In this document: positions 42,815-56,100 of the stretch, piece after piece | Position numbering within the stretch: the first letter of the stretch is position 1 | Layout of the letters: each line of letters begins with the position of its first letter | NCBI RefSeq assembly: GCF_001625305.1 | Contig: NW_017802891.1 | Span: 87,701-151,700 of the forward strand | Reading direction: 5' to 3' | DNA: 64,000 nt | Source: Branchiostoma belcheri | Taxonomy: Eukaryota; Chordata; Leptocardii; Amphioxiformes; Branchiostomatidae | Position numbers and translations under genes: made by a program | The notes under the pieces: generated by a model | The model's input: only the letters and a program-made list of their open reading frames with translations | The model's database searches: none | What the model was told of the DNA's origin: nothing

Positions 42815-44235
42815 ATCTGTGGAACCACCCGGGGATCAGAGCGGGTAATTAGCTACCGGGTCTCCGGTCCCTCTCTGCGCCTGGCCTCAATCTGTCTCCA
42901 CGCGATCAGGGGCAAGTCGCACAATCAGTTCGTCCTTCACAAGTCATTGACAAGCTATCTTCTCATTTCTACTGCCTCTCCATGCCGCGTACACTCAAGA
43001 AAATGCGCCGTTGTGCCGGCTGCGGTGACCCTCTGTCACAAGGCAGGTCAGGACGGGAAAGGTCTCGGCCATGCAGACTCCTCGGCCTCCCCCTCTGCTT
43101 TGCTCACTATGGCGGACCTCCAGAAAAGGAAAGACGAACTGGAGGCAGCCATCCAAGAGGCTGAGCTCCGACGAAAGGTGGAATCAATCAAGAAGTTGCA
43201 AAAGCTACTGTCCCCCTCGGCTATCCCCCCCTCCTCGGGAGGTACGGGCGCTCTGCTTCCCCGGCCGGGCAGCTGGTCCGCCTGCCTCCGGGACGACGGC
43301 ACCCCACGGCTTCCCCACACGGTCCCGGCACGGCTGCCCCGCCGAAGACTGACGCGGGGCAACATGGATCAGCAGTAACAACTGGGCCCTGGAGACGTCA
43401 GCATGGACACCCTTCATCGGGATGCTGGGCTTCTCGCCAAGGCGAACCAATAGTTTCCAGACCTCGAATTCAACGAACGAACGAACGAACGGACGGCGTC
43501 CGCCAAGTTTACATGTAAGACGAAGTCCTCCACGCTCTCCCCGGATCACTCTGTGTTCGGTTGAGACTCGGCGGACGCCAAAGAAAATAAGACGACCTCT
43601 CGGCAGAAGAGTTTCTAAGCGGGTGCATGGGGCTGCTTCTCTCTCCAGCCTTGCCATCCTGGGAGGCCAGGGGCCGTTTAGCCCTGCTGCAGTACACGTG
43701 CCACCGGCTGGCCCGGTATCGCTGGCCTGTTGTCAGGGCGTTTAACCCCCGGCCGTCACCCGTGCCCTGCGTGTCCCCACGTTGTGGAATACGGACTGGA
43801 AAGACATCAAGGAGTACTTCGATGGGGATGCCAGCAAGCTAAAGAACACCATCGCCGTGGTGACTTCCCTCCAGTTGACGACCGACGCGCGCGTTTTCAG
43901 AAGAGCTAGTGCACGTCGACTGCGTCCCGTTTCGAACATTATTGCGGTCACTGTTTCGCGCAGAAAAAGGACAATGGTTCCGCCATCCGGACGTAACCTG
44001 CCGCGCGCCGCAAGAAGTTCGGAGACAAGAAGACGAAGGATGACAAACAAACCTCAGAGTGATTAAATCCCACATGAACTGTAAGTAGACCAGGACATGC
44101 CGTAGCACATTTCGATGTTAGAAATAGTACAACCAGCACAGGTCAGAACACTGTTCCTTTTTTTTTACACAGACGACAACGTCTCGTCCGATATTTTGAT
44201 TCATTCGAAACTACGCAGATAGAAGCGTGCAGATA
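42815..44235 (+). mobile_element. Retroelement-like coding fossil, family not recognised
   Basis: A GC-rich, ORF-rich insert in AT-rich surroundings, absent from the second copy of the duplicated segment. A plus-strand frame predicts a charged coiled-coil followed by Pro/Ser/Arg-rich sequence, as in the first ORF of some retroelements. It is broken, with several breaks, and no polymerase part remains. Family assignment is a guess; age is moderate and younger than the duplication. Confidence 0.35.
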
Positions 44236-46242
44236 ATTGCCCTGTTGTGGATTACGACGGCACGCTTTAGACTTTTGGAAGTTCACGGGGAAAGCCTGAG
44301 ATTTGAAACAAACGTAATGAAGAGTCTGCGTAATTACATTTCCGTGGAAACCTAGATGGCTTTTTGTGAGACCTTCTGTTTAGATTATAGGCTTCAAACA
44401 TAAACGCGCAATGTATTCTAACTGTACATGTCTAACATATGTTATATTTTTACACGTTTAAGCATGAAGATTGGTGGCTGATGACAGTTTAATTTTTCCC
44501 ACGGTCACAAGCGCGACGCGATGTTGGTGGCTGTAATTATACCTGCCCATTGTCCATGATCTAATTTTGACAGGTTTAATATTGATGGTTGTATCCTCTA
44601 TTGTTGGGTAGGATACTTTTCCATCGTTCACACGACCTTTTCTGCCCTCTCCCATTGTGCAAGGTGCATGTTCTAACTAACGGAATTGATATATGTCAAC
44701 CCCGATTCACCACAGACTTCCAGTGCGTTGGATCTCCCTCCGGCTTTTGGGCGATTCGACTCGCATTGGGTTACGGTGGCCAAATCTGGGCTGCAAAGTT
44801 TCAACATTTTCTAGAACCCGAACTGTGTTCGATCGTGTTTGACCTGGCCAATTCCCAACACCTCATTTACTGCTTAAAATGACTGCTACGGTTGTCACGA
44901 GAACCGTGTTTTAAGGATTTTTTTTAATTGACTCAATTTTGAACTATGGGTAATTCAGTGCGAAAAGTGTGAAAACATGCTGATTTTAACAGTATGTCGA
45001 AAAAAACTAGCTTAAACAGAAACAAAAACATAAATCCTAACGTAGATTCTTTTGGTTTTATTTCTAGTGGTCGAAAAAAATTCGACGATTTTTAACAATA
45101 TACGCAGCCAATCTTAAACGACGTTTGACTAAAAAACATGACTTTGGCTGACTCTGACTGGCGCCCCGACACCTGGCAAAATTGTCATCAAACGAATAAT
45201 CAATTGACACATATTGTTCTTTGGCGGGAAAAAGATATTTAATGTCCGCATAAAGTTTAGACAAATGGGTACAAGCAGATGTAGTAATTAATAATACATG
45301 GTTCGCCACGTTCGGTACCACGCCTATATACGGTTTTTTAAAGGAGTTTAGCGTAAAAATTGCATGCCATTCATATACACATTTCCTTACATTATTAGAT
45401 TTCTACTCTAGTGACAATCAATATATTTCCTACTACCTACTAAGGGAATACCATACACCGGAGATGTTTAGTCGATGTATGAAAAAGTAATGGTAATACC
45501 TCAAGTATACCTACATTATCACTTCAGTTCAAGATAAAGGCAATTAGACCACTGATTAGACACAGGTCTGCGGACATTGTGAGAAACTTGCATCTTATAA
45601 TACTATATAACTGTCATTTTACTGGTTCAGAAATCTGATTTTTGCTATCCCCATAATGCGTAAAATGTAAGTACATGTAAGTATATGAACACGATGCTAA
45701 TATAAGAAACCCGTGGATGCTATTGCTAAAATTCCAACGACAACTTAGTCATAGATTCGAAAACTTTTTGAAGTGACTGATCAGGAATTCTTGGTGTGTT
45801 CGCTACATTTAAAGCTCGTAATGTTTTGACCAGTCGGTTTCATGAAATTTTACTGAAACTTTTGCCATCCAGCCCGTTTAAAACTCTTTTGCGGAAACAT
45901 TAGCTGAGTGTCGCACCGTACCTGATTGCATTTCCCCCACCCCATGTACCCACGGTGCCCCACCGCAAAGCTTTTTATATCCTTCCCAGCTCCCGTTTGA
46001 GACGTCGATGCGTCTTGTCACGGTCAAAACCTTCCTGTCAAAGATTGAGATTTGATACTCACAGGAGTTCATTTAGATCATATTTGTCAGGTTTTGAACA
46101 AGGGCGATTTTGAAAGCACGGTTAGAACTCCGACGTAATCAGCACCCAACAAAGGTGCAAGTTAATACAACACATTTTAGACTAAGTTTTTTGTCTATAC
46201 CATGTAGTAATTTAACAACGTTTGACAAGTTGAAAAGTTAAA

Positions 46243-46974
46243 AGATAGAGAAAAACTAGAAAGGCCGACATTTGCTTGGGAGCAAATACAGCAATGGCTT
46301 CACCACATTTTACGACATGGCAGGGAAAGAATGAGAAACACAAGGGAAAACAATGCTTTACATTGATATAACTATAGTATGAAGTAACATACAACTAAGT
46401 AAGACTACAACAGTTGGATAGCTATTCCCTACATTATTGGTTAGGATTTTTAATTGCATAATGCAAACTGTTGATTTTCAAGAAAAAAAGAAGCGTTCAT
46501 GCCCCGCATTCCAATGCTGGTGCAGGAAAGCTTGAAATACCTACCAAAACACTTGAATACAGACATACTGTCAGTATGGAATGGCTCTGAGCAGGTATTA
46601 ATTAAGTTAAGCCTGTTAAATTCCAACAGCCAATCAGCAAGGAGAATAGAGGAAAGCTGCATGCCTATTGGTTGATGCCCTGCAATTCCATTGTGATGAC
46701 TCATGCCCAAATGTGGTAACACTGCACACTAACTCAGTAATACATTTGCTATAAGACAGCCAAAAAACTCAAATAAAACCATTCTAAAAGCCTGTATCAC
46801 AAAAATTACAAAAACGCCTGGGGGTATTCGCCTACTGTACTTCCATACCAAATTTCAGGTCCTTAGGCCCCAAAATGAAGAAGCTGAATCCATTTAAAGA
46901 AATGGCAGGAGGAGAAGGAGGAGAATCATGAGAAAAAGCAATATGGTTTCACCACTTTGTGGTGAACCCATAAT
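46243..46974. mobile_element. Unclassified dispersed element, copy 2
   Basis: Start AGGCCGACATTTGCTTGGGA and end GGAGGAGAAGGAGGAGAATC match copy 1 at 24771-25590. It ends in a palindrome TTCACCACTTTGTGGTGAA. The empty site is seen in the first copy of the duplicated segment near 42575. Confidence 0.65.
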
Positions 46975-47880
46975 AAAGTATTGTAACAGTTGTTCATTGC
47001 TTGTTCTGCTTTGCTATAGCCCGGCAGGCTACATCGCTATACTTAACTCGGTAGCATGTTGTTTCCTCTTGTTGTAAAGTTAAGTCAAATTCACCCTTAT
47101 AGTTTGTCTGAACATTGTAAAGCCTCAGCCGTATTGTAGAGATTTGTCACATATGTGCTACCAATTGTGACATTTTTGCCTTCCCTGAATGCCCTGCTTG
47201 GGATTACGACGTCACGATTCAGACACGATTAATTAAATTCACAGGGAAAGCCTGAGATTTGAAACAAATGGAATGATGAGACTTGGTGCATTTACATTTA
47301 TGTGGAAACCTCGGTGGTTTTTGTTAACCCTTTTTAACACGCTGATACGCCACAAGGTCGGTGGCTAAAGCTAGTTTAATGTTTCCCACGGTCACAAGCG
47401 CGACGCGATGTTGGTGGCTATAATTATGCATGTTCATTGTCCATGATCTAATTTTGACAGGTTTAATATTAATGGTTGTATTCTCTATTGTTGGGTAGGA
47501 TATTTTCCCATCGTTCATACGACCTTTTCTGCCCTCTCCCATTGTGCAGTAATTGATACTCTGATTCCACACGTACACAGACCTCCCATGTGTCGGATCT
47601 CCCTTCGGGCGATCCGACTCCCATCGGGTCACAGTGGTCAAATCTGGGCTGCAAAGTTCCCACATTTTCTAGAACGCGAACTGTAGTCGATATTTTTCGA
47701 TCGGGGTAATTTGTACAACCTTATTCACGGCTTAAAATGACTGTAAAGGTTGACCCGAGAATCGTGTTTTGGGGGTTTGGGGATAATGTAGTGCGAAAAA
47801 TGAAAAATGTCGTTTTTTTAGCAGCATGTCGATACAAACTAAACTTAAAACAGAAGTTTTGTCACTTTATCAGTTAGCGA

Positions 47881-50007
47881 TGTATCGTATAGGATTGCTA
47901 TAAAAGTACATGTGCCTTTTGTACAGATAACAGGCCAGAAGAGTTCGAATGCGACGTGCGAGTTGTATGGTCCAATTTACAGCGTTCTTGTATGTTTCAC
48001 AGGACCCGCAAAACACAGATATCCTGTCCTCAGGCAAAGTTTCCTTCCAGCTCGTTTGGCGCTCAGGTGTCATGGCGACATTTCTGCAGACAGACCGCCA
48101 TTGTTAACAAGGACTTCTTAATTTGCATACTGACTACTATAAGAAATATGTATACAAAAGCTAGAGTTCCCCAATTTTATACATTAGACTCTAGATAGAA
48201 ATTCTAGCATTTTCCTATACATTATGCAAATGATAAAACCCTGATTTGCAAGATTTAAGACTGATGATGTTGACTTTTACCTGGCTTAAAAAACTCACCT
48301 TACCTACCACGCTATGGTATTATGACATTTGAGGCCATTGTCAGCTTACATTTGTATGTAAGACAGGGCATTGACGCTCACACTTTTATACTGTTAGGCC
48401 TTACGACGTCATATTGTGAACCTAGTAGTAAATGAATTCAGTACTCGACGCCAGAAAGCTGATTGTATATTCGTATGTATAGATGTATTCGTATTGTATA
48501 AAATTTTGAAAAAAATTTGAATGTGAGTTTCCTAGTGAGTTCGGATGTTATGTTTATATGGCGAGAGGTGCAGCGTACTTTGACAGAATAGGAACAAAAC
48601 ACAGACATCTTAGGCAGTCCTTAGGCAGATTTTATTTTACTTTAGTGGTCGCCACGTAACAAGGCCACTTCAAGGTGAATGGCGCTGCTACCTGAATGGT
48701 ATGACCACTCACCTGGGTTACGGGTTACCGAGTAGAACTGTAACAGCAACTCTTCTCCCTGAGTCAGAAACATCATGATTGAGACCAGCCCAAGTAGTGA
48801 GGACCCGATAGAAGAAGCAGGGGTTACGAGGCTGGTCGGGAAAATTCCCTACCCCATTTTTAGACTATAATTGTTTGTTCCACTTCCACTCACGTGGGTT
48901 CTTTAATGTGCTTGAGGTGTGTCTCTCCTCAAACACGGGACCTCCATTTAACGAATTGAGGGTTCGCGTAGATGTATTACCGGGCTACCGCCACAACTAA
49001 ACATTTAACTATCCAACTGCAATCTCTTTTAACGCTAGCGTGGATGTGCCTGCAGTGCTTGATGACCACAAATTCCACTTAAAAATTAGCACTTAAAACC
49101 CTTTGGCTGCCAGTGTTTCTCACCAATACATCCCCTCTGTGCCAGGGTTTCCAGACCCTTTTGAAATAGGGGGTACTACCTTTGTATTACTGTCTTTTTG
49201 TCATTTTTCCCTCAACTTACCATATCATGCCAGATATCATTGGAAAGCTAAGAATGTCTACTTTACAGACAAATATTTCAAATGTAGCCTGGCATCAAAA
49301 GTAATGAATTACAAGGGCAATGATGCAATAAAATAGCTGTTTTCATAGTTTTTTTTTATTACAATACCTAAACTATATAAAAAGTATAAGTATGAAACCT
49401 ATAACATTCCTGACATGTCCTGACACTGTGAGAATCACAAACACGTAAAAATACAGCACTCAGGTATCATTACAGATACGTTTATGATCAGACATTGTCC
49501 TGGGTGCTGAACTGACTATTCAGCTAAAACACTGATCCATTACAACGTATTACACTTCTTTCTGTACCCTTATAAAAATGGTACGTAGACTTGTTACATA
49601 TCACACGAATATTTTCAGTTGCCATATATAGTCGACAATCTCTACAGAAAGTCAATTTTGTAGAAGAACTGGGCAAATGAGAAGATTAGCCGAAAGTCTT
49701 GAGGGAAGTGTCGTCGCGTGTTTGAAAATAGCATTTATTTAATTTCAATATTTAGAGATATAAGTACAAACGCAATCTGCACCTACTAATTATTAAGGAC
49801 TAGTAATATACATTTGATAGCAGCTCCATTTGAGGCAATGCTAATAGATGGCTTGAAATAAATTCCATGCCACAAAAGTGCAAGTCATCATTTTTATATT
49901 TGTATTTGCTGACTTTGACATAACGTTTTAGTTTGTTCAGTGCATACAAATTAATGACAATACGAACTGAAAGGATATATCTCTAATTGTTGTGTTGTGT
50001 TTAGGTG
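47881..50007. other. Intergenic 5' of vWD gene
   Basis: About 47990-48140 is a diverged copy of the 9540-9680 part of the large inverted repeat (CCTTCCAGCTCGTTTGGCGC, TTTGCATACTGACT). A SINE remnant is listed separately. The rest is AT-rich and unremarkable. Confidence 0.5.
48845..48965 (-). mobile_element. SINE remnant
   Basis: GTGGGTTCTTTAATGTGCTT and CAAACACGGGACCTCCATTT match the body of the SINE at 18107-18508. The tRNA-like head and the tail are missing. Confidence 0.6.
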
Positions 50008-50022
50008 ATGTACGCCAACAAG

Positions 50023-50104
50023 ATGGCGGGTCCGTGTACATCCGGGTTCTGGACGTGCGTGGTTCTGGTGCTGATAGTAACGATTACAACAGTCACTGGG
50101 CAAG
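50023..50104 (+). CDS. Exon 1: signal peptide
   Basis: MAGPCTSGFWTCVVLVL then IVTITTVTGQ, phase 1 out at GTAAAC. The first 53 bases of the exon appear identical to those of 6447-6528 on the minus strand, and exon lengths are equal (82 bp). Confidence 0.78.
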
Positions 50105-53100
50105 GTAAACGTCATGTTTAAACTTTCTTTTGAATGAAAATTTGATAACTGACACAGACAGCGAAGGACAGTGGGTATTTGCAGATGGTCAAACATCCGG
50201 CTTTACCAACTGGCACCCCAATGAACCGCGAACGGCGGCCATGGCAAAAACTGTGTCGCACGTTCAACTCCGGGGTTGAACGTGCAGATTTATCTGTCAG
50301 CTAGGTACCGTATGTATCATAATCACACTCCTTAACACACCACTAATATGTGCTTGTTACTTTCACTTCCTTATTAATAAGTAAAAGAAAATGCCAACTC
50401 TCAAATGTAGCCAGTAGCCTGGTGCACTACCCGTTGAGATGTGTAAAGTATAACTCGCAAATCTCCATCAGAACATTGAGAAACGATGAGAGGTTTTGTT
50501 TTGGGGCTGCCTGTACTATGTGTCTCTGTCTTTCTATGGATATTTGTTTCTCTAACGAGTGTAAGGATAGCTGTGTAGAGAACATTCACTGTACAGACTG
50601 TAGGTTAAAATAGACTATAGATCGTATACATGCAGATTGCATGTACATTTTGTACACTGTTAACATTCACCCTGTCTGGTGACACAGATTCTTCCACAAA
50701 TCCTTTCACCACAACTTACCACATTGCATTCAAATACTAGTAACCAACTTGTTCACTATGTGGAACCCAGTGTATATTCATTGTTGTAGTATTGACCCCG
50801 GAGTTGAATTTTTTTACAAGTAGTTACTGACGCATAACTTTGTAGGAACTATACCTGTATATCAAGTCATCAGCAAATGCCTCTAAAACTCTTCATTCTT
50901 TTGCAATAAAAATTGTATTCTGTGTAAGTTTTGTAAGAATTTAAAGTTGGAGATTTTCCGAGATGAAATTTATACACATGTAGTGACTGGAGCTTTAACT
51001 TAAACAGGAAGTACATGTACAGTACATGTATGTGTGTATTCTAAACGAAGGGTTGTTATCAGAGTATGAGTTAAGTTGTTTAAGGATATTATTTTTGAAA
51101 TATTTTTTAGTAACCTCTGAAAGATGGATTACGTGGGTCTTTGGAGAGTAGTCTACCTAAGCTTTGGAGTTCTTATCTGGCCGATGCGCATGTTTGGTCG
51201 AACCATCTTTTTCTACTTTTTTGTTTCTTGCACTGCTGTTGTTTTTTTTTTTTTTTTTTTTTTTGCTACTAGTGCGCATGGATAAAGAGTTTCGCCCGGC
51301 CTCTTTCAGCGGTGTTATAAAGTCTTGTAACGCACTGTCTAAGGATTCTGGCGTCGACTAGTAGTTTTTATGCATAAATTGGTTGATCGTTTAAGGGCAG
51401 ACACCACATTTGCGTTGCGCAGTAGAGGCTTCAAAATGGGAACACGATTGTAGTGCCTAGTTAATATGGTAGTAACCTTTGAAAATCCTTTTTTTCTCTT
51501 GAAAGTTTTGGTCAATTTTGGAAATTTTTGAGATGGAAGGCACAGGTAGGGTCTAAACGTTCCTACTTTGGTCAAGTTTTGTTTATTTTACCAGTTTAGT
51601 GGGCGTAATGAGAGATGTGAGTGGCTAGGTCTAGGTTTTGTTACTATCATCAGCTGTAGCAGGAATTTGAACTGGTCGACCCCGTTTCCTTTCTATATTC
51701 GGGAAACAGACCCCTGTGGCTACCTGGTGCAGAAGATTTTTTGAGATTGAAGTATGGGCAAGTACTTTCTGTTAGGGTTCCAGATGTAGCTTTTCCTTGA
51801 CTAGATCTCTTACGTTTTGCTTCCAGATTTAGCTTTTCCTTGACTAGATCGCTCACGTCTTGCTCACATTGTTCCCATGTTTCATCCTTGATGCCATCGA
51901 TCCGTGATGCTGTCAATCAATATGTTGTTTCTCCTAGATTTTATTTTTGCTTCAACATTATTCATTCTCCCTCACTTTTTAATTTTTATCACTATGGTAG
52001 ACTGCATTATAATGTCCCCGGCAATTACCTTCCTACTATTGTCATTTTTTAGTTTTTCCATTATCATCTATCCATTTAGTATGGTTTGCTACAAAGTAAT
52101 TGAATTCCTCTTAGTTTATTTGGGCATATCTCTATCTAGTAAAAGAATATATAAACTAAAAACAAAAATTGTGTTACACCTGGAACTTGTGTATGGTACT
52201 CCGCTTTAGTTTACATGTCACTGTATGTTTTGTTTTTTTACAATCTGCAAAAAAAATCCATGAGTTGGAGGACTGCAGAACATTGTCGTATGTGTGGTTG
52301 TAATGCTCAATCCACAATGTATACTATATATAAAGTATATATGAATGTACATTACTTTCTCGGTTCCTGTTATTAAGATGCATTTTGAATATCCAAAACA
52401 CAATTCTCAAAGCATACTTTAACTATTTCGACTTGCAGGTTGCCCAATTGATCCGGAGATAGGCCTGGGATCGGGAGACAACCCTTGTCCAGCAAACAGC
52501 ACGTACACAACTGGCACAACCTGCTGCCCTGCGACCTGCCAGGATCAATCCGCCCCGCTAACATGTACTACTGGCGTTACGGACGGCTGCCAGTGTGATA
52601 GTGGCCTCATCTGGAGTAAGAAAAACTGTGTTGAACCAAGCCTATGTGGATGTTTAGATCCTAACACCGATACTTATTATGAGGTCAGTTCATTGTATTG
52701 TTGTAGTGACATTCTTGTGTGCTACGTTAGTCCGCCATCTATAACATTTTGAACTGCTTCATTATATTTCTCAGGGGGGGGGGTGCAAGGTCTGAATCGA
52801 TTATCAATCCCTTTGACAAACACTCACGAAAAAAAACCCTGACTCGTTCAACCATATCCTGGTTTTGAAAGAGGCTCTTGATACTTGAGTGTGAGTAACA
52901 TAACCAATACTTGCGAGGCAAAACTACAAAACACAAGTATAATTGAATAAGAAATTGAAGTCTTTTACTCTGGAAGAATGTCAATTACTTCCGAAGGAAT
53001 ATTAAACTCAGCGTCCGTACGTTCACAGCTGTAACTCTCGATCGGCTTTGGTATGTAGTTTCGCCTGTCATCTACTAGTATTCGCAAGACGATGCACCTT

Positions 53101-56100
53101 TTTGAGATTGAGAAATGAATTTGACAATTAGGTACAAATCATGTGGCTCAGACGCTAATTGTATAATTAGGAGGAGCATTTGTAAATTCATCGCATTCCA
53201 TGATCAATGATAGGACCCTCAAACATGTGACGTCGACATAATATATAACTGAGATAATGGAGCATTGATAGATATTAATATTGAAATGAAGATCCAACTT
53301 GTATAATTGGTAATACAACACTACATTTCTATAATTTCTTTGGGCATTTGGAAGTTGAGTTTTAAGTTGAAAAGTTGAACATTATTACATATAAACCATG
53401 CAAATCATGGGGTTATTACATGGTTATGAGGAAATGCTACAATAGTCTCCTTTCCTAAGATAAGACTTTCATACCTTGAACAATTTCCTTTTGGCTGGGC
53501 CTGTGTCTTATATATGTGAATATTCGCACCTATAAATCAAGATCGTTTTGATGCATTCTTATGAAATTTGCCATGTCGGTAGTGAAATAGGGCGTACCAA
53601 ACACTTTAGCCAACGTCGCAAACATAATTTTTTCACGGAGGATTGTACCCTTCGTAATAAGGACTCTTGTTTTGTATACAATTTAGCTTGGAGAACAATG
53701 GACAACACCAGACACTCAAGCATGCGAATGCACTTTGGGAGGGATCATCACTTGTGAACCAGTGAACTGTAATGAAGATGGAGGTTACACCTGGACGCTC
53801 GTGGATGGAGTATGGGGATGCCACTGCACAAGTTCCTGTTGTGGTGAGGCATAGTTTTACTACTTTGTAGTTGTTTTCGTGTAGGTACATTTTGAATTTC
53901 TGTGACATCTGTACCATGGTATCTTATGCTATAGATACCGCTGTAAAAGATATATTTCACTGCCGAATTTCCAAAGTTTTTTCTTAATGTTTTGCTGCAT
54001 AAAGGTTGCTACTACTGTTACTTCTTCATATTCCACATTTTTGAATCCATGTTTGTGCCTGCTGATGATGATGTCCTTCTTACGAAGCATTCTTTGATAC
54101 ACCTGACAGATAGGGCAATCTGCAAAGCATCTGGAGATCCACACATCTGTACTCCTGACGACGAGCGTCTCGATTACCAAGGGTGTGGCTTATACACGTT
54201 TGCCAAGGACTGCGTAGGAAATAACTTCACCATCGAAACGCAACACGTTCCCACAAACGATTCTTCCACAGTTTCTGCTGTACGTGCAGTCTACGTGACA
54301 GCAACCATTAATGGGAATACAGATACAATCTGTCTTCTTCAAGGCAGATATGTGCAGGTTTGTGATGGCAATTTGTTGAAAATATTTTTAAAACACCTTG
54401 TTTGGTTCAAGTGAATAGCTTGAGGTATCAGACTTGTGCTTCGCTTGTTGAATAACCCTGGCTGAACCAGTAAATAAATATATTAAGTTAGGCCGATTCC
54501 TGGTCGTCACACTTAAACTGTGTGGCAAATGCATCACTGCTAATGTTCTGGCAACGTAGGATACGCTAACTAAGGTGCTTGTCTAAGTTCGTTATTCGTT
54601 AGTCAGCTATTCTGTGCTATTTTCTCTGTCTCTGAATAATGGGCCGCATTTATTTTCCTTAAACAAGGTGAACGGAGTGAATACCACACTTCCTCACAGC
54701 CGAGAAAGTGGCAAGATTGAGATCAGTCTGACCGGAATGTTTGTCTGCGTGGAGTTGGTGGAATTGTGCGTGGCGATCTACTACGATGGGGTACATTATG
54801 TTAAGGTAAGCTTGCACATATTTTTAGCCATGTATTAAGTATATTTCCCCACTTCAGATATTTGACTAGTAAAGAGAAATTTGTATTCCTTTTAACTTTT
54901 GATAAACCTACTCTAAGTAATCTCACAGCCGCATATATCCATACAATCACTACTAAGGGAGATGAAGCCGAAAAGAATAGAAACAAGAGTTCCACGATCT
55001 CATACCTTCGCCAAATGATGTTAACCCTTGCGGTTGACGAATTATACAATTTTAATAATTGATTTCGCAAATAAGAGCGTCATTTGCATGGATTACATCA
55101 GTTGATCATATAATCCACCCAATGACAGCCTTATCTTAACAAAATAGGCTATTCTAGCACTTCCACATAAATTATGCAAATGAGGTCATAATGTGAATAA
55201 ATTATCTTCATTCACTAGACGAAAACCGACGTATCCGGGTCGTATACTCCCGTACACACGCCCGGAAATTCCAAATATACGGACATTTCCAGGTGTGCGC
55301 GACCCGTACACTTGGCGTGTGCGGGCCTGCACACGGCCCGGATATGAACCACTCAGGTGTCCGGGCCGTGTACAGGCCTGCACACGTCTGCACACGCCAC
55401 CCGTAAATCTCTGCACACACCTGGATACGTGACACGTACCTCTGAGTGTGTGTATGAAATATGCATAAATTAGCGGTAATTTTCACCTAATTATCTTCCT
55501 CATTATCAGCTCGTGTACGGGTCGTACACACCCGCACACGCCCCCCCCCCCTCCAATATGCCTTTTGTAATGTAAAGTAGCATCATAGCCGTTTATCCCC
55601 CCTTCTTGTTTGCATAATTTTGTTTTCTTTATTAATTGTACATGGTGCTTGGGCTTTGTGACTTTTTGTTTGTGTTTTGTGTGCCTCCAATATTTCCAGT
55701 GTACTTCGGCCGGTCTTTCAGCTCAGCTGAAACAAACTGTACATCTCGTTCTTCTGTGTCTTGCCTTGACGCAGCTAGTCACGGGAGCAGATATTAGTCT
55801 CGTCTGGGCACCAGTCGTTAGAAGCCGTCCCAAGCTCTTTATTCCGCGCTGTGCAACAAGCCTCGCTGAGGCGGTGACCCACGGGCCGAACATCTTGTGC
55901 CACAGCACGGCCTTGAGTCGGGACACAGCGTATAGTCCGGAGGGGTGTACATCGGTCCTCTGGTCCGGTCTAATACTCTCTTGCACGCGGACTATCACTC
56001 GCCTATGCCCGCAGCCTGGTTCCCAGGATCCTGGCTACCGGCTTTCCAAAGAACGAGGCATACTCTGACGTTCACAATCTTCCCAATCAACCTCAGCCTG

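Larger units (their letters stand above)
42065..47880. repeat. Segmental duplication, two diverged direct copies
   Basis: Copy 1 is 42065-45060 and copy 2 is 45715-47880. Anchors include TTCCAACGACAACTT, AATTCTTGGTGTG, ACGGTCACAAGCGCGACGCG and CCATGATCTAATTTTGACAG. Copy 1 holds a 1.4-kb insert (42815-44235) and copy 2 a 0.73-kb insert (46243-46974), each missing from the other copy. Confidence 0.75.

Noticed and set aside
43048-43657. Minus-strand ORFs over the GC-rich insert
   Set aside because: High GC makes stop codons rare in all frames; the plus frame with the coiled-coil is the better candidate.
55610-56068. 152-codon plus-strand ORF
   Set aside because: No recognised domain, open frames also on the other strand, next to an assembly gap and inside a repeat-filled intron.
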